Shown here one piece after another: positions 22,911-36,316 of a stretch of 64,000 bases of DNA (within the stretch, counting starts at the first letter, position 1; every line of letters starts with the position of its first letter). The DNA comes from Leptodontidium sp. MPI-SDFR-AT-0119 (Eukaryota; Ascomycota; Leotiomycetes; Helotiales; Leptodontidiaceae), in contig JAHLEZ010000014.1 in NCBI GenBank assembly GCA_020726505.1, forward strand, positions 2,232,001 to 2,296,000, read 5' to 3'. The notes under the pieces were generated by a model. That model worked only from the letters and a program-made list of their open reading frames with translations. It was not told the origin of the DNA and did not search any database. Position numbers and translations under genes: made by a program.

Positions 22911-25013
22911 TCTCTCTGGTTTTCGCATACTATGGACAAGGGATGATCTGGTATCGTTCTCGAAATTTATGACTTGTTGGGTTACCTATCTAGCCTTTGC
23001 AACACTTCGAGAACCTTGGCTACTGCATCGATTTTGATCCGTCGATCGAACCTTAAATATGCTGGAGATCTAGGCGACTTCGGAGCATCTCCTCGCCGGA
23101 TTGCTCACCCTGTACATTCTCGACACCTTGTTCATACACATTCTGGCAACAAAAACCAACATCGACACGGACAACTGCATACTCGATTTCGCTTCGCTTC
23201 CCATCGTACCCTTTAAATTTTCTCTTTTCTTGCACTTGATGATTTAGCGATTTTCGTCTCGAGGTTTTACTGAACCTTTCCTTTCTTTGCTTTTACAGAC
23301 GCATCATTGAACATGGAATGGAATGGATTAATTGCATAATGGCGCTCGTACGTACAATACCCAGCATGGCGTCGGATGGTCGGGAAGGGTTCGGGTTTGG
23401 GTCGGGTTGCTCAAGGGAGGCATACACAAACAGCAACATTGGGTTGGTGGTTGGGTTGGGTTGGGATGGGCGGGCATGGCGTATGAATTGAATTGATTTG
23501 AATTGATTTGAATCGAACTGAATTTAACTGGAGTGATTTTCACTGCTTACGTTTTTTTCTTCTTGGGTGATTCATGGTGGTCACTTAATCGTGTAGAGAG
23601 AAGGTATCGGCGAGTGAAGCTTTCTTCTCCCCCCCCCCCCCCCCCCCCCCCACCCTCTACCCTCACGCTTCACAACCCTTGCGCTGCCCGACTGGGGAGA
23701 GTAAATGGGCGGTGTATACGAGCGAGCATTGGCTACCAAGCTAAGTAGGCAGGCAGTGTGTTCGCTTTTCTCCGGTGGCATGTAATAAGCAATACAGTAC
23801 GTACATGTATATTGCAGACAAGTATTGAGCATCCAGCATTGAGCATCGGGCAAGTAGGAAAGAAAGTAGGAAGGAATGAAGGAACCCAGAGAGAAGTACC
23901 ATGAAAGAGTGAAAAATCCAAAACCCTTTATTTTGCCTGTACTGTGCAATCAATCAATTCATCCTCACCAGTTAGTTCAGTTGCATGCACATCAAACAGC
24001 AAACAGTTCGGATCTATCTATCACACGTGAATCAATCGATCAAATATCACAGGAGTCAGGAACGACTACGCAATATATATATTGGCCCCGTTTCATTCGT
24101 TCAATTCATCCATTGGGATTCCATTTCCATAGGTATGCTACGCTATCTGAATAGACAGATAAAATGGATTAGGTACATAGCCAAACAATCCCATCGTATG
24201 AACTCCAATCCTATCATATCCTTGCTTCCATTCACCCTCCCATCCTATCCTACCTATCCACACCAATGATCAATCTGTTCCTTCCAATCCCATCCCACCA
24301 GCCATCCAAACAAAACCAACCGAAGACTCAAAGATAACGATATCCCGAAGGCAGTAGGGTATACAAACGCAGACGCAAACGCATACAAGTCTTGCGCCGA
24401 AGCCCAAGCGCCCAGCCAAGCCAAACCAAATCCAATCCAAAGGTATCATCCGCAAATATGCATATGTGCGTCCATTCATTCATGAAGTAAAGTAGGCTGT
24501 CTGTCGCTAACGTAGTTATGAGTAAGATTTACCTTCCTACTCATTCTCTCCCTCTTAAGGAAAAGGAGGATAGGACACCCTCGGTATCTCGCACTCGCAC
24601 GCTAAGAAAACAAAGGGCTGGATGGAAATATGAGTAGCCAGCCCTGCCCTGCCCTGCCCCCAAATCCCGAACGCCAGTACCCAGTCCCCAAAATAATAAA
24701 AAACATGTAATCCAAGCCAAGCCATTTGAATTGGACAAAAGAAGAAGAAAAAAGAGAGAAAATTTGGAAATTGCTCCTGGATCTAAAAACAGTAGACAGT
24801 AGAAAGGTAGGTGAAGAGGGTGATAGGTAGTCCGGTTGGTGACAAATTGGTATCGCAATCATTGGTATCAAACGCCGATGATGATGATGATGATTCATGT
24901 ACGCATCTTAAGGCCCGTGGGCGGGTATCCTGTCCAGCGCTTTGCTTGGTAATGCAGAGAGAGACTTGCTACTCTCGTGGTGGAGGGCGTAAAGTCGTTA
25001 AAATGATGTTGAT
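22911..25013. other. Spacer between convergent genes with simple repeats (2.1 kb)
   Basis: This holds the 3' ends of the F-box-like gene and ATG1. A run of 23 C residues lies at 23629-23651, GAATTGATTT-type units at 23485-23520 and GGGTT-type units near 23451-23470. No coding or RNA gene was recognised. Confidence 0.5.
23629..23651. repeat. Homopolymer C run (23 bases)
   Basis: An uninterrupted C run on the plus strand corresponds to a G run on the minus strand, within the convergent intergenic region. The exact length is likely unstable and sensitive to sequencing error. Confidence 0.9.
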
Positions 25014-28000
25014 TCAGGGTGGTGGCGTGTTGGCCACTGTTGGGGTGGTTCCACCGCTGTGTGTGATACTTGCGGGTCGTGGCGAGGACGGAGGGAGAGA
25101 ATTGTGTTTGGCGATCAATTGCATCTTCTTTCTTAGAGTCGAGAGGCGCGAGCGGATCATTTGGACCACTGAGAATTGTTAGATTTGCTCAGGAACAGAT
25201 AAGTAGATTGGGAGATGTAAATGGGATTCATATGCAAAGAAATTGAAGTGATATACCTTTCATCACGGCTTGTCTATCGTCAATATTGATGCCGTTGACA
25301 GTACCTTCCTCTTCCTTCTTTTCTCTCGTCTCTCGGAGACTTGAAGCTCGTTTACGTTGAGCAGGCTGGACTTCATCGTCATTCTCGAGAACTGCTTCAA
25401 GCATTCTGATTGCGGTCATGTATGAGATCTCACAGCCCGTCAAGTCCTCATTGGCAATCTCGTTGATGGCTGCTGAGCGACTCATCTCCAAAGCTCTATC
25501 ATACATCAGCTTCTCGGCTGTGATACCTGAGCTGAGATGAACTCCATCCGTGGAAGAAGTACCACCGAGCCTGGAAGCTGTGGCATGGTTGCTCGGATGG
25601 CCTGGATGGTCATGAGGTAATTTCTTCTGAGCATCAATGAGCTTTAGGCGAACAATCTCTGCCTTTTCCAGTACTTCGTTGAAGCGGTTTCGGACCCATT
25701 GCACTGCACTGTTAATGCGGTTTCCAGCTGCAGCGTTGCTTGCTGATGAGTGGGTTCCAGTAATTGCATCATTTCGAAGTTTTCGAGACCACCAGGCACC
25801 AGCGATATCCATGGACTTGGCGAGTAGTGACAGTGCTTTGACGTAGAGAACAAGTGCTTCTTCAGACAAGGCAACGACTGCCTCCACAGTCAGTCCATCA
25901 TCCTCGTCTATATCGCCAGGCTTCTCTATGGCAGCACCGCCCAGCCTGTGATCCACAGACGGAGCCATTGGGATAAGTTGTTTGTACTTGACTTCAGCAA
26001 AGCCGTATACAACATCACTTCTGGTAGCCGATTCCTCGATTACATTGACGGCTCTTTGGTCCTCGTCTATTGGTCCAGTCGATTTGCCGTCTCCAATCAA
26101 ACCTACTGCTCCTTGAGGTGTTGGGTACACGGGGAATGGTGTGTACATCTGCGGAGGGGAAACACCTTTCCCGATAAGATGTGGACTCCACCCGACACCA
26201 AAAACCCTTACGCTTGCGCCGTGGAGTGCTTTGGCAATGGCGGAGGTCGTTCCAGAAGGACTTCCATAGGATCGTCCAAAAGAGTTCTGTCGCTGTGGCA
26301 CTACATCTGGTCGGTTTCGTCCCTGGGCTATCTGTACAGCACGTGAGGGAGAAGCAGGAACTGCGCCTGTGGCTGAGCCAGGGTTGCCTTGGGTCGTCGC
26401 TCTTCGAGTGATTGGGCCTGCTCGAGATGGTAAAGACGATTGCCGAGTCTGTAATCTAGGATTTGCCGCCAGTTCATCCGCGAATGCATTGACTTCCACG
26501 GCTCGCTTCTCAACCAGAACGTATTCACGCTCGTCCTTGACCGCCTGTGCTGCCGCGGCGATTGCTTCTCTCGTCTGAGAGTCCTCGAGTGGCTTCTTTC
26601 CTGGAGCTGGACCATCGTCAACGGATGTTTGCCGAGAAGATTGTCGTTTCTGTTCTTTCGAAGCCGGATTAAGAGTCCGAGAGGGAGGTCGGGCGCTTTG
26701 AATGGTCTCCGCATTTGGAGCTGTTGCTGAAGGCTGAATAGATGGTCGTCTTTGCTCACGAGCTGTAGGTAAAGCCTGAGGTACTTGTCGGGGAGGAGTG
26801 CCTGCTAACTGTCTCACTGGGTCTACCACTTGTGTCCTGGGTGATGGCGGTGGATGCCGGTCTCTGGGTGAAGATGAATATGTTGGTGTCTCACTCCGAG
26901 CTGGTTGGCGTCTATCGCTTCTCGTTGAAGGAGTTCTTGCCATTGGGGTTTCTGCTGGTATTGATGATGGTGCTCGAATTTCCTTCGGCCGATCGTCACC
27001 AACTAGATTTGGAATATCATCTACAACCACTGAGTGCTTGAAGAAGTTCTCAAAAGACAATCGAGCCGCAGGCGTTCGTTTCAATAAGGCCTTGATGATC
27101 TCCTTCATCGGTGGACTGATTATGCCATCCTTGGGAAATCTGATGTGGTCTTCGCCCTGCTCAATTTTTCGTAGCAACTCCACGTGGTTGGTGGCCCGGA
27201 ATGGTGGTCTGCCAGTCATCATCTCGAACAATACGGTACCTACTGACCAAAGATCCGCCTCAGGACCGTACTTTTCATAGCGTAGGATTTCCGGTGCCAT
27301 GTAGAGAGGGGAGCCGCATAACGTCTCGGCCAACGAAGTCGATGGTAACGATCGAGCAAATCCAAAATCGGCAATCTTCAGCATTGGTAAAGACGTTAGT
27401 CCTACCATGGGAATCATTTTCTCGCCGCTTGCACTCATGACCAGGGGATTGTCTTTCGACTTTGCCAAGTATTGTGGTGACGGAAGGAGAAGTAAGTTTT
27501 GTGGCTTGACATCTCGATGTATGAAATTGCGATCCCTCAAGAATTCCATAGCACTCGCAAGTTGCTTGAGGAAATGTCGGACAATGACTTCGTTGAGGCC
27601 TCCAGCAACTGGCATTGGGTATTTCCTGACCATGTCTCTTAACGCTGGGTTATCGGCGAGTTTATCTCTCTTCTTGATGAAGTATGAAAGGTCCCCCAAC
27701 GCACAATATTCCATCACCAGATGTATATGTGATACCGATTCTCGACAATCGATCAATGAGACGATATGGGGATGATGGAGGCCTTTGAGGATTTCGATTT
27801 CGCAATAGAGATTGTCCTTGAGCTTCTTGTTGAGCTTCGAGAGGTTCACCGACTTGATAGCTACAAGAGCTCCGGAACCCTGAAGATGTAGACGTTAGCT
27901 GTGCAGATAGCCCAGATTCGGCTGATCCCCAAAAAGAGTTCTGCGGGGGGATTCGAGCCAAACCAGGGCCATGACGCCCGGCTTCATAGTTATCATCAAC

Positions 28001-28139
28001 ATACCTTGTGTGTGCCTCTATAGACAGTGGCAAAGCTTCCCTTGCCTATTTCATCCTCAATGCTAAATGATCCCACCGCTTTGTCGCCCGTCCTCGACCG
28101 CCTAGATGACGATGAGGACGGGGGCGGTTGTGCCGCCAT
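25014..28139 (-). CDS. ATG1: Autophagy-initiating serine/threonine kinase Atg1 (970 residues)
   Basis: Atg1 is the catalytic subunit of the Atg1-Atg13-Atg17 complex that starts autophagosome formation at the pre-autophagosomal structure under TOR control. Exons 28139-28005, 27879-25257 and 25168-25014 join in frame. The kinase domain comes first: the glycine loop [12 protein letters not shown], the beta-3 Lys at about residue 54 (VAIKSVNL), HRDVKPQN (Asp about 168), ADFGFARSL (Asp about 216), an activation loop with [13 protein letters not shown] (Thr about 231) and [13 protein letters not shown] disordered Pro/Ser/Arg-rich linker follows. The C-terminal MIT-type helices ([31 protein letters not shown]) bind Atg13. 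The last intron splits the final helix, and exon 3 gives [17 protein letters not shown]. All catalytic residues are present and the length is normal for filamentous ascomycetes. The 5' leader up to about 28.9 kb is long. Confidence 0.97.
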
Positions 28140-31100
28140 ATCGGCGAGTTCAAACCCTGTCTGACAGAGACGTCCGAATCTCTTCGAACAGAGCTATCAG
28201 AGGCTACCAGCTGAGATGAGGGTATAGATTCGAAGTGAGGTGATTCTGCATGTACACAGTATGAAGTCGATGGGGAGAGTCGAGGATTCGCAAAGCTCTG
28301 TCGTTAGGCAGAGGAGGTCGGTGGGCAGATGGAGGCAGCTGAAGCGAGTGGGAGGCTTCGACGGTCAGGCAACGGGACCAAGAAGCTTCGTGATGCTGTT
28401 GGATGGAATGGGAAGAGGGCCTGGATATGTGGCTGGCAGACAGGCTTCCGGGGAGGCGGCTCGATGTTGTGAAAGGGTAAGTCGACAAGGTAGGTTGCAA
28501 GGCCGCCGGGCGAGGCTGCTGGGTGGTGGATGATGGTATGCAGTGCAGTGCAGTGCAGCGCAGCTGGTTGTTGGATAGAGACGCGCAAGGGTGGATAGAG
28601 TGGACGAATGGCGGATGTACCGAGTTGCAAGTGAATGGCTCGATATCGCAGGATGGCTCAGGGAGTGAGGGTTGTGTCTGCAGGTGTGAGTCGATGGGTG
28701 TGAAGGAGAAGTGATGGAGAGAGAGAGATGATAGTAACGGGAGGCAAGAGAGGATTGGAGTTGACTGATGTGATTGATGAGATGTCGAAGAGTCACGCAC
28801 CGTCTAGATGGCGAGGGTCAGTCCCGCATTCGGCGTGTCAAGCGCTCTCTCTGACTGCCGTCTGCTCGGCTCCTGTCCCTTATCTCACCCGCGATACCAG
28901 GACCGGACTGGTCTTGTTATGATAACGATTTCGCCTCGTATCGGATACTGGAGCTGAGTTGAGTCAGTGAGACTGCAGAGAGGACGAGGATGAAGAGCGA
29001 GCGGGCGAATAAGAAGACCTCGTTGCAACCAAATCGGTGACGGATTGGAACAGTCCTACATTATTTATCACAATGGAGGGAAGGACTTCTGGGTACATCT
29101 CAAGCTCGGTCTTAAGTGAGTACAGTGCAGTCAGGATAGGCAAGGCAAGGCACGCGAATCATCCACGCTACCTACGGTGTGTATCTACAGTAAAAAGTCA
29201 AAGCTCTGGCTAGATACACGCCTTCGAAGAATGTCACCATTTCGAGACATATGATATCTCATTAACCGCGCCAAAACATGCAATCCAGACTTCAAATCAC
29301 CTCACAGCTCTCTTCTTATGCAGATGAAGCCCCCCAGGTGTAGCATAGCATACCTCTTACGACCTTCCGATTTACGCAACTTCTGTTGCACCTCCTCTGT
29401 TCAAGTCTTGGCTACCGACTCTACAAGTCCATGGTTTCATTACCTATCACGAAAACGCTCTCACGGCCAAGTTCCGGATCAATCATAGCCAGTCTCTCCC
29501 CCGTCTAAATACCCTCGCCCAATAAGCATACACTACACCCAGTTGCTCTCATGCACAATAGTATTAAGAGTGCAGACCATATATCCAGATATGGCCTCAC
29601 GGTCCAGTTCGAACGTTACACCTGGCTGGCTCGCTGGCTGTACATGGCAGATCTCCCAAGCCTAGCTGCCGGCCAACAAATGCGGTCAGGAAGAGGTGCA
29701 TGCATGTATATGAATCGGGAGACCCAGCTAGCCAACCCTCTGGGGATGCACAACTCGGTTTTGATGCCATTTTCAAAACTCAACATGTCACGAGATCAGG
29801 ATATTCCACCTGACGTCCTTACAAATACGACCCCTTCGGCATGAACATCATAAACATCCATCCACCCATCCACGTTCCAAGACTCAGACGAACATCCCAT
29901 TCCCAAAACACTGGTTCCGATCAATCGATCGCAACATCACCCGTCCACCGCCCTAAACAGGTCTCCCCTGCCATCTGATACTTTTCCGAACGTCATGCGC
30001 ACCTTCCAGAACCCTCGATCGGTCAGGCACAGGAACATGTCTTATGATTACATTTTATTACCTTATGCTTTATGCTTTGCTCCTAGTTCCGATTCTCACT
30101 AAATAAGGCGGATCTCTCTTGCTCCGGGATCTGCTAGACGCTGAGTCGTGAGTCCTGTCACGTGCCATACTTCACCGACTTTACGCCGCTGTGAGGTGAT
30201 TTTTTTTCTTTTCGTTGAGTAATGGTTTATTTTTCCGAAGAGCATTTCGTCGCCTTAACAAAGAGTTGTACTACCCATTTAGTTAGAATTTGAATTTACT
30301 AGTTAATGCTCGGACGGGTTACCTACGGACTCGCCCCCCTAGATATCAAAAATAAGGGAGCTGATACTATCCACATAGCAACGGACTCAAAGACCAAACA
30401 AGACAAATAAGCGAAGCTCATATTTTTCGTTATGTGTGGTTGCTATTCTTTGTCAAGCACCCTTGAATTTCACAACATTTACAACTACACATTTCAACAA
30501 TCCCAAGCACGGAATCAATTGACATGATACTTCCATGCCAACCCAATCAGTCACTTACAAACTCTCAGTAGAGCACTGTCGGATCCAACACATGCAATCA
30601 TCTCTGTGGTACTCCGGACTGAGCGGTGCATGTAGGTTCGCACGGTACCAGTTGGAGGGGAGACGATGACTGAGATTCTTACAAGCTGGGGAACGATTAT
30701 TACAGGAGTCAGTATTGCGTGCGGAATTGGAATTTATGAGGCGAAGTATGTCAAGGTCTGGTTAGTAAATTGGCTTGGGCGATTGCTGATAGACTCTTTA
30801 TGGACTTTCTGGAGGCGAAATCAACCCTTGAGAATGACATGTAGCATTGAAAGATGGTGATTGCGTGATAGTCTTCGCGCCATTGATGTGGGAGTATCGG
30901 ATTAATGAGGGCACAACTTCCGCATAAGAGTGTGGACAGAAGTGGATAACGATCTCACATTTTGAAGGTGTCTTTTCAATGATTGTTTAGACAATGGGCG
31001 AGCCAGGCGAGGTTCGGGTGCAATGGGGGGAGTTTTCTCCCCTATTTGGCCCACAAAGTCAAGGATTCTCGACAGCTGGACTTGACCGGAAGTCTTACTA

Positions 31101-31515
31101 TGTATCATACACAACTGTTTCTCTTTGTAATCGGGGGTCAAAACATAGAACTTTGGTGATCAAAACTGAGCCTATGCTACATCAGTCTTGGCCCAAGATT
31201 TTTGTTCTTGAGAAATTCTCATTATTTAGACTGTATAGACTGCTAGCCGTGAAGCTGTCAGATATCACATCAAGGTACAGCGGCACATCAAATAAGCTCA
31301 CATATTATTTCATGAGGAAGTTAACCAACACGATGTCTGATTGGCGAGAATGTTAGCGCGGTGATTATATAATCCAAGACTAACCACACTTCACTCACCA
31401 ATGAACGCATTTCCTTCATCGCCTGTGAATTTACCTCTCATCAATTTCCAGCCTGCCAGTATTGATCTCATTTGGCTTTCGCATTGTGTTTTCCCTCAAT
31501 GGGTCGAAGGTTAAG
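28140..31515. other. Divergent promoter region of ATG1 and GPI10 (3.4 kb)
   Basis: I see no supported gene here. The 800 bases next to ATG1 are probably its 5' leader. They contain many short open frames and a GCAGT tandem at 28541-28560. A 64-codon open frame with a hydrophobic segment (30666-30860, +; GTIITGVSIACGIGIY) is the only other item of note, and it is too short and unsupported to call. Confidence 0.4.
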
Positions 31516-33628
31516 ATGAGTCCAATTACTAATCCTGAGAAACCTGATAAAATGGGAGTTGCCAAGGTCGAACACCTCCCCCCAAAGGACAACGGTCTCC
31601 ATCGTCTCGTAAATGAGCAGGCAGCTAAGGATGCCTGGATGATGCTACTTATATTCCGCTGCATAAACGCCCTCGCAGTTCGGACGTTCTTCCAGCCAGA
31701 CGAATATTTCCAATCTCTAGAACCAGCATGGCAAATGGCATTTGGACCTCAAAGTGGTGCGTGGATCACGTGGGTAAGTGCCATGTTATCCCAGCCCTAT
31801 GTTGGATTTCTGACAGCCAGCAGGAATGGCATCACCAGTTGCGCTCCTCGTTGCACCCGGCTCTGTTTGCGATTGTATACTTCGTAGCTGATAAAGCAAT
31901 GACGTTCATATCGCTCTTCCCTCAGTTCCGGGCCATGATCCTAGCTCTGCTCCCCAATCTGGTGCAAGCTTATTTTGCCGCTGTTGGAGATTACTATACG
32001 TGGCAATTGGCAGAAAGAATGTATGGGACCGGTAGTAAAGTTTCAAGTGCTGCGGTAGGCTTGTGTCCTTGTCCTATTCCATCTGGCACTATGCTGATTG
32101 TGCCTAGTTTTGGATGACGGTCTTTAGTCCCTGGCAGTGGTTTTGCTCGACGAGGACGTTCTCGAATTGTCTTGAGACAACAATGACGATTTCAGCTTTG
32201 TATTTTTGGCCTTGGGCTATGTCTACCGACTCTATTCTTGGGAAAGGAAGTGATGTCTCGCAGCAGCCCGAAGAAGACGAGCAACAAGTCGAGGTCCAGC
32301 CCGCTTCTACGACGAATCAAGTTGTCTTTGGATCTGCAGGATCAGTCAAGAAGTACGGACTCCTCATACGTGACCTTCAATTGCTAACAGTATCAAGTCT
32401 TCGCATCTCTCTCCTCCTAGCGGGAATTGCATGCATTCTTCGCCCAACAAATCTCCTGATCTGGTTCAGCATTCTCATGCCAACCTTAACCGGCCTCTTC
32501 ACATCGACCAAACGAGCCTCAATATCAGATTACACAATTCTTCTCCGTGAAGGCATTCTTTGCGGTTCTACCGCTCTTCTCCTCTCTGTGGCATCAGATC
32601 GTATTTACTTTGGCGAGTGGACCTTTCCACCCTACCAATTGCTGAATTTCAACATAAGCCAAGACATAGCAGTGTTCTATGGGCGAAACGATTGGCATTA
32701 CTATCTATCCCAAGGTCTGCCTTTGCTCTTGACCACATATGTGCCATTTACGTTAGTTGCCTTGTATCAGGCTAGTCTACTCCCATCCTCGAACATTCGA
32801 TACTTGTTCACGACCACGATATTTCTCACTTTAGGCAGCCTCTCATTGATCTCCCACAAGGAAGTTCGCTTCATCTACCCGCTACTTCCCCTTCTTCATA
32901 TTATCACCGCACCTGTAATCTCGGCTTTCCTGCAGCCTGAAGCTGCAGATACGACATCGAAGTCGAAATCAGGATCAAAAAAAGCCACGGATGTATCATC
33001 TCCCCCGATCCGTCGAAAATCGCTCTATGCAATCCTTCTCCTCAATACCTTGATAGCAGGGTATACAACAGCTTATCATCAAAGCGGCGTCCTCAGTGTA
33101 ACAAAGTTCCTCCGTCAAGAGTACGAAGCCTTGGCTCTTGACGGACGAGGTCGACTCCTGTCGGATCCAGACGCAGGCATGAACGACCTCATCAAGAAAA
33201 CCACAACCTACACCGAAGATGAAACATTCGCAGGATTCCTCATGCCTTGTCACTCCACACCTTGGCGCTCATCCTTAATTTATCCTGGTCTGAAAGCTTG
33301 GGCACTAGGATGCGAGCCACCCATTCACCTCGCCCCGCATACACCAGAGCGAGAGAATTACCGCGACGAAGCAGATCGCTTCTACGATAATCCGCTGAAG
33401 TTTCTCAAGGAAGAGCTGAATACCAAGGATCGGCCTTGGCCGAGATACATCGTCGGTTTCGAGGGCATCGAGAGGGATCTGCGGACGTTCTATGAAGGGG
33501 AGATGAAGGGGTTCGAGGTCAGGGAAAGGTGGAGAACTAGAAATAGCCATTGGCATGATGACCACAGACGTACCGGCGATGTTGTGGTCTGGGAGTTCGT
33601 GAATGGGAGTTTAGCGCAGGAAAATTGA
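31516..33628 (+). CDS. GPI10: GPI mannosyltransferase III, GT22 family (669 residues)
   Basis: Gpi10 (human PIG-B) adds the third mannose to the glycosylphosphatidylinositol core in the ER membrane, using dolichol-phosphate-mannose. Exons 31516-31773, 31824-32054 and 32108-33628 join in phase 0, with CTGAC and CTGAT branch sites in the 50- and 53-base introns. The signature [17 protein letters not shown] marks the first luminal loop of GT22 enzymes and contains the catalytic acidic residues. [12 protein letters not shown] follows the splice, and [17 protein letters not shown] is the conserved HKExRF block before the C-terminal helices. Multiple hydrophobic segments are spread throughout, and the C-terminal part is hydrophilic. 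The length fits the family. The Met at 31516 was preferred to one at 31462 because the longer N-terminus would be extra and untypical. Confidence 0.95.
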
Positions 33629-34909
33629 GGGGTTGTAGTCAGGGGAGAAATGGGGGTCACGTGTATTCGGCTAAGTCAATAAACATCCTCGTCTACTTTT
33701 CTCCGACTAGGGAGCTCTGTCATCACTATCCCTGACATGGAGAAGCTGGACGTTACGAGCCCTAAGCCAATGACGCTCTGATTTGATGGCATTTTGAGAA
33801 TTTGAGAACGTGTGTCATTCTAGCCTCAAGCAGTGTCGCACTGGCAAGTCACATATATTCGTCCTTCCGATGGTATCCATCTGCATCTATATACACGTGC
33901 AGAGCCACCAACCAGATTCATTCCAGAAATAAATATTCAAAGTTCAAAGCTCACATCGCAACATGGTCATCGTCTTGGAGGAGAAGGCGTAAAATCCACC
34001 AAGCAGCACACAACATCCAGTCAGCAGTGCACACGCGGTAGATCATCGGCTTGCACGGGGCCACCAGCAGACTCTAGCTATGCACAATTTCAAAGGCGGT
34101 TTTTTCTATTCAACATTTTCTAGGCAATTATGATTCCTATGTGAATCTTCTCAAATCAGTTCCCGATCTCGCGGTCGTACTACACAATGAAATGTAGCAG
34201 AAGGAACCAGAGGCCTGGCTCTAAGCTTTGCAATATATATATTGCGCACTAGTCGCAGCCCAGTCGTTTTCACGTCCCAAAACAGAGAGAGATATGGAAC
34301 GAGAGACCCAAGTATCGAACATTATTGAGGCAAAATTCTTGAAACGAGGAGAGGTCAACAAATGGAGGGGCGTCCATTCCGTTTTGGATGCTGGCCAGCA
34401 TGATGCGCCTGAACAGAACAAGGTCTTCGACTTCAACAATCACGTAGGCGACCCTCAGTCTAGTTCAGCACCTCTACTCTCCTCTTTTTGCTTGCAGCAC
34501 ATTTGTACACTCACATTGTACGCCTATTTTGAGAACTTACACTGACTCCTAATTACTTATCTACTGGTATGTGGTTAAATTGCAGTCTGAACCACGGCTG
34601 AGTGGGAGGATGCTTAGCGTGAAACGAGGAGCAAGGAATGTATCAGAACAGAAACCGCGGCAAACAGACAAGTCTACGTCGTGAATTTCACCTTTGTAAT
34701 AGAGGAGACTGTTCTGAATTCTCTTTGTTTGACATAAGTGCGTGAGTAACGTGAGTGACAAAGAACCGCCCGACGATGATAGCTTTGACAACCGTAGCTT
34801 TATCCTCTGTCTCCCACCTCACTTCCTACATAAGAAAGTGAGGCCCAATGTGCTCACTCACACAATAAAAATACAATCTCAGACCCATTAGAGATAAAAG
34901 GTAGCAAAG
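33629..34909. other. Spacer of about 1.3 kb, no supported gene
   Basis: This lies downstream of GPI10. An open frame beginning MERETQVSNIIEAKF (Met at 34294, +) is protein-like but short, and ends without a convincing splice partner. I leave it uncalled. Confidence 0.35.
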
Positions 34910-35083
34910 ATGACCAGCCCAGTGACGCCACCACCTCAATCCCCACCGCGATCACCTCCTCCCGCACCCCGGAAACCACCCAGGCCACGCCCAACTCGCC
35001 CTCTATCTCCAGAAGAGGCGGCTCTTGCTGCCGCCCAGAGAGTTGCAAGGGAGGACACTGGCGGAAATAGACTGCATGATTAG
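34910..35083 (+). CDS. Possible small proline-rich protein (57 residues)
   Basis: A complete frame from ATG to TAG begins MTSPVTPPPQSPPRSPPP, continues with basic-proline repeats (RKPPRPRPTRP) and ends in an alanine-rich amphipathic piece (SPEEAALAAAQRVARED). The A-rich context before the ATG (AGCAAAG) is favourable. It has no signal peptide and no known domain. PxxP repeats could bind SH3 domains, but this is speculation. Short proline-rich frames also arise by chance in C-rich DNA, so support is limited to the start context and organised composition. Confidence 0.35.
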   Translation: MTSPVTPPPQSPPRSPPPAPRKPPRPRPTRPLSPEEAALAAAQRVAREDTGGNRLHD

Positions 35084-35508
35084 CGTCGATTCAGTTTTGT
35101 CAGTACTGGGTCATCGGGGTATTATGAGGTGATGATTTGATATTGCAAAAGTCCGGCAGCATGGGAGTTGTGAGGCATAACAGATTATCAATGTGTGGCG
35201 GCGAATCGGTCAACTCATATACTGTATAAGCAAGGAAAGGTCTGCAGGTTTGGGTAGCCGTTAGAAAGTAGCAATAATTTATCAATTTAGCTACATGAGG
35301 TATGCATATTGTTTTTCAAGAGGTATATCACTTGTTAATAACGTCTCGCGCGCTATTCTTGTTCACAAGCCCCCTATTTTAAGCGAGCGGCGCTCGTTGA
35401 GTTGGTGAAATTGTGTTACCCCCCTCTTTGGTGTCTTGCAAATTCCAAGTAATTCCTTCTAAGTATGGCCCAATAACTTAGGTTATCCGTTCCTCCACCC
35501 TAATGACC
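35084..35508. other. AT-rich spacer
   Basis: This lies between the small proline-rich frame and the HET-type fragment. I recognise nothing in it. Confidence 0.35.
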
Positions 35509-36147
35509 TCAAGCCTCAAGAACAATTTCAAGGGCAGCGCTCTCCTGGAGCCTCTTCAAGCCTACTTTTGTATTCACCCAAAGAATGCGATGATACGAAA
35601 CAATACAACTTCGTTCTACAGCATCTCGAATCAACTCAAGAACCCCAACAAACTCATTCCCCACCACCGCGTCACCATCCATGATCCCATCCACATACGC
35701 CTCACCAACAATTTTGTATCTCCCACCCACACTCTTTCGCAGCACAAATGGGACCTGATAGGCAATCAACACAGCAACGGCATCACCAGGCTCGACGTGA
35801 TCAAGTTCAAGGCCCAGATGCCCCTTCTTAGTCACAAATGGCTTCCTCCCACGAGCCTTAGCGTCAATCTCGCCGCAAAATTTGGCAGCACCAAGGAGAT
35901 CAAAAGCTGTCTGAACTCCATCGCTCATGATAAGCGCGAGGAGCTCAGAACTGAGAAGTCTCGTCTCATCAAGGTCATCACTGACTTGAATCCTCAATAG
36001 GGACACTGCAGGGTAGTAACGCCTATTTCCAATTCTGGCCCACCTCCCTGTCTCGTCGTATCCGATTTCTGCTGTTGTTGTTCGAGCGGCACCACAGATA
36101 CGTTCTTTTGGGTCTTGTATACGTCTCCTCGAAGAATACTCAGTCAA
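35509..36147 (-). pseudogene. C-terminal fragment of a HET-domain (heterokaryon incompatibility) protein
   Basis: The open segment reads as the C-terminal part of fungal HET proteins: a block around KKGHLGLELDHVEPGDAVAV, then YQVPFVLRKSVGGRYKIVGE and AYVDGIMDGDAV. Full-length relatives carry an N-terminal HET domain of roughly 150 residues that triggers cell death on allorecognition. No such domain is seen upstream: the frame has a stop just above 36170, and the next gene ends at 36317. The segment does not start at an ATG (the first codon of the stretch is TTG). I therefore read it as a truncated relic. An intact gene would need an exon hidden further upstream on this strand, but that space is occupied by the DUF5672 gene. 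HET genes expand and decay quickly in these fungi. Confidence 0.65.
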
Positions 36148-36316
36148 ACTAGTTCTGCTAGTAGCTTCTTCGCTGCGACAAGTGGATCAGATATTTGTTC
36201 TAGAGTGGATAGAATTCTGCCCACATCGCCCTAATTTCGTGGAGCCCATCGTAGATGAAGCATGATACCTCACTCCGATTTGTAAGTAATTCCTCTGGCT
36301 TAAACCACTTCAATGT

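Noticed and set aside
23451..23470. GGGTT-type repeats resembling telomeric DNA
   Set aside because: Only three to four imperfect units, not TTAGGG, and they lie in the middle of gene-containing sequence.
28204..28800. 198-codon minus-strand open frame upstream of ATG1
   Set aside because: It is Ser/His/Pro-rich, reads through CA-rich simple sequence in the presumed ATG1 leader and has no motif.
35503..36000. 165-codon plus-strand open frame
   Set aside because: It is antisense to the HET-type fragment, whose motifs are clear on the minus strand.
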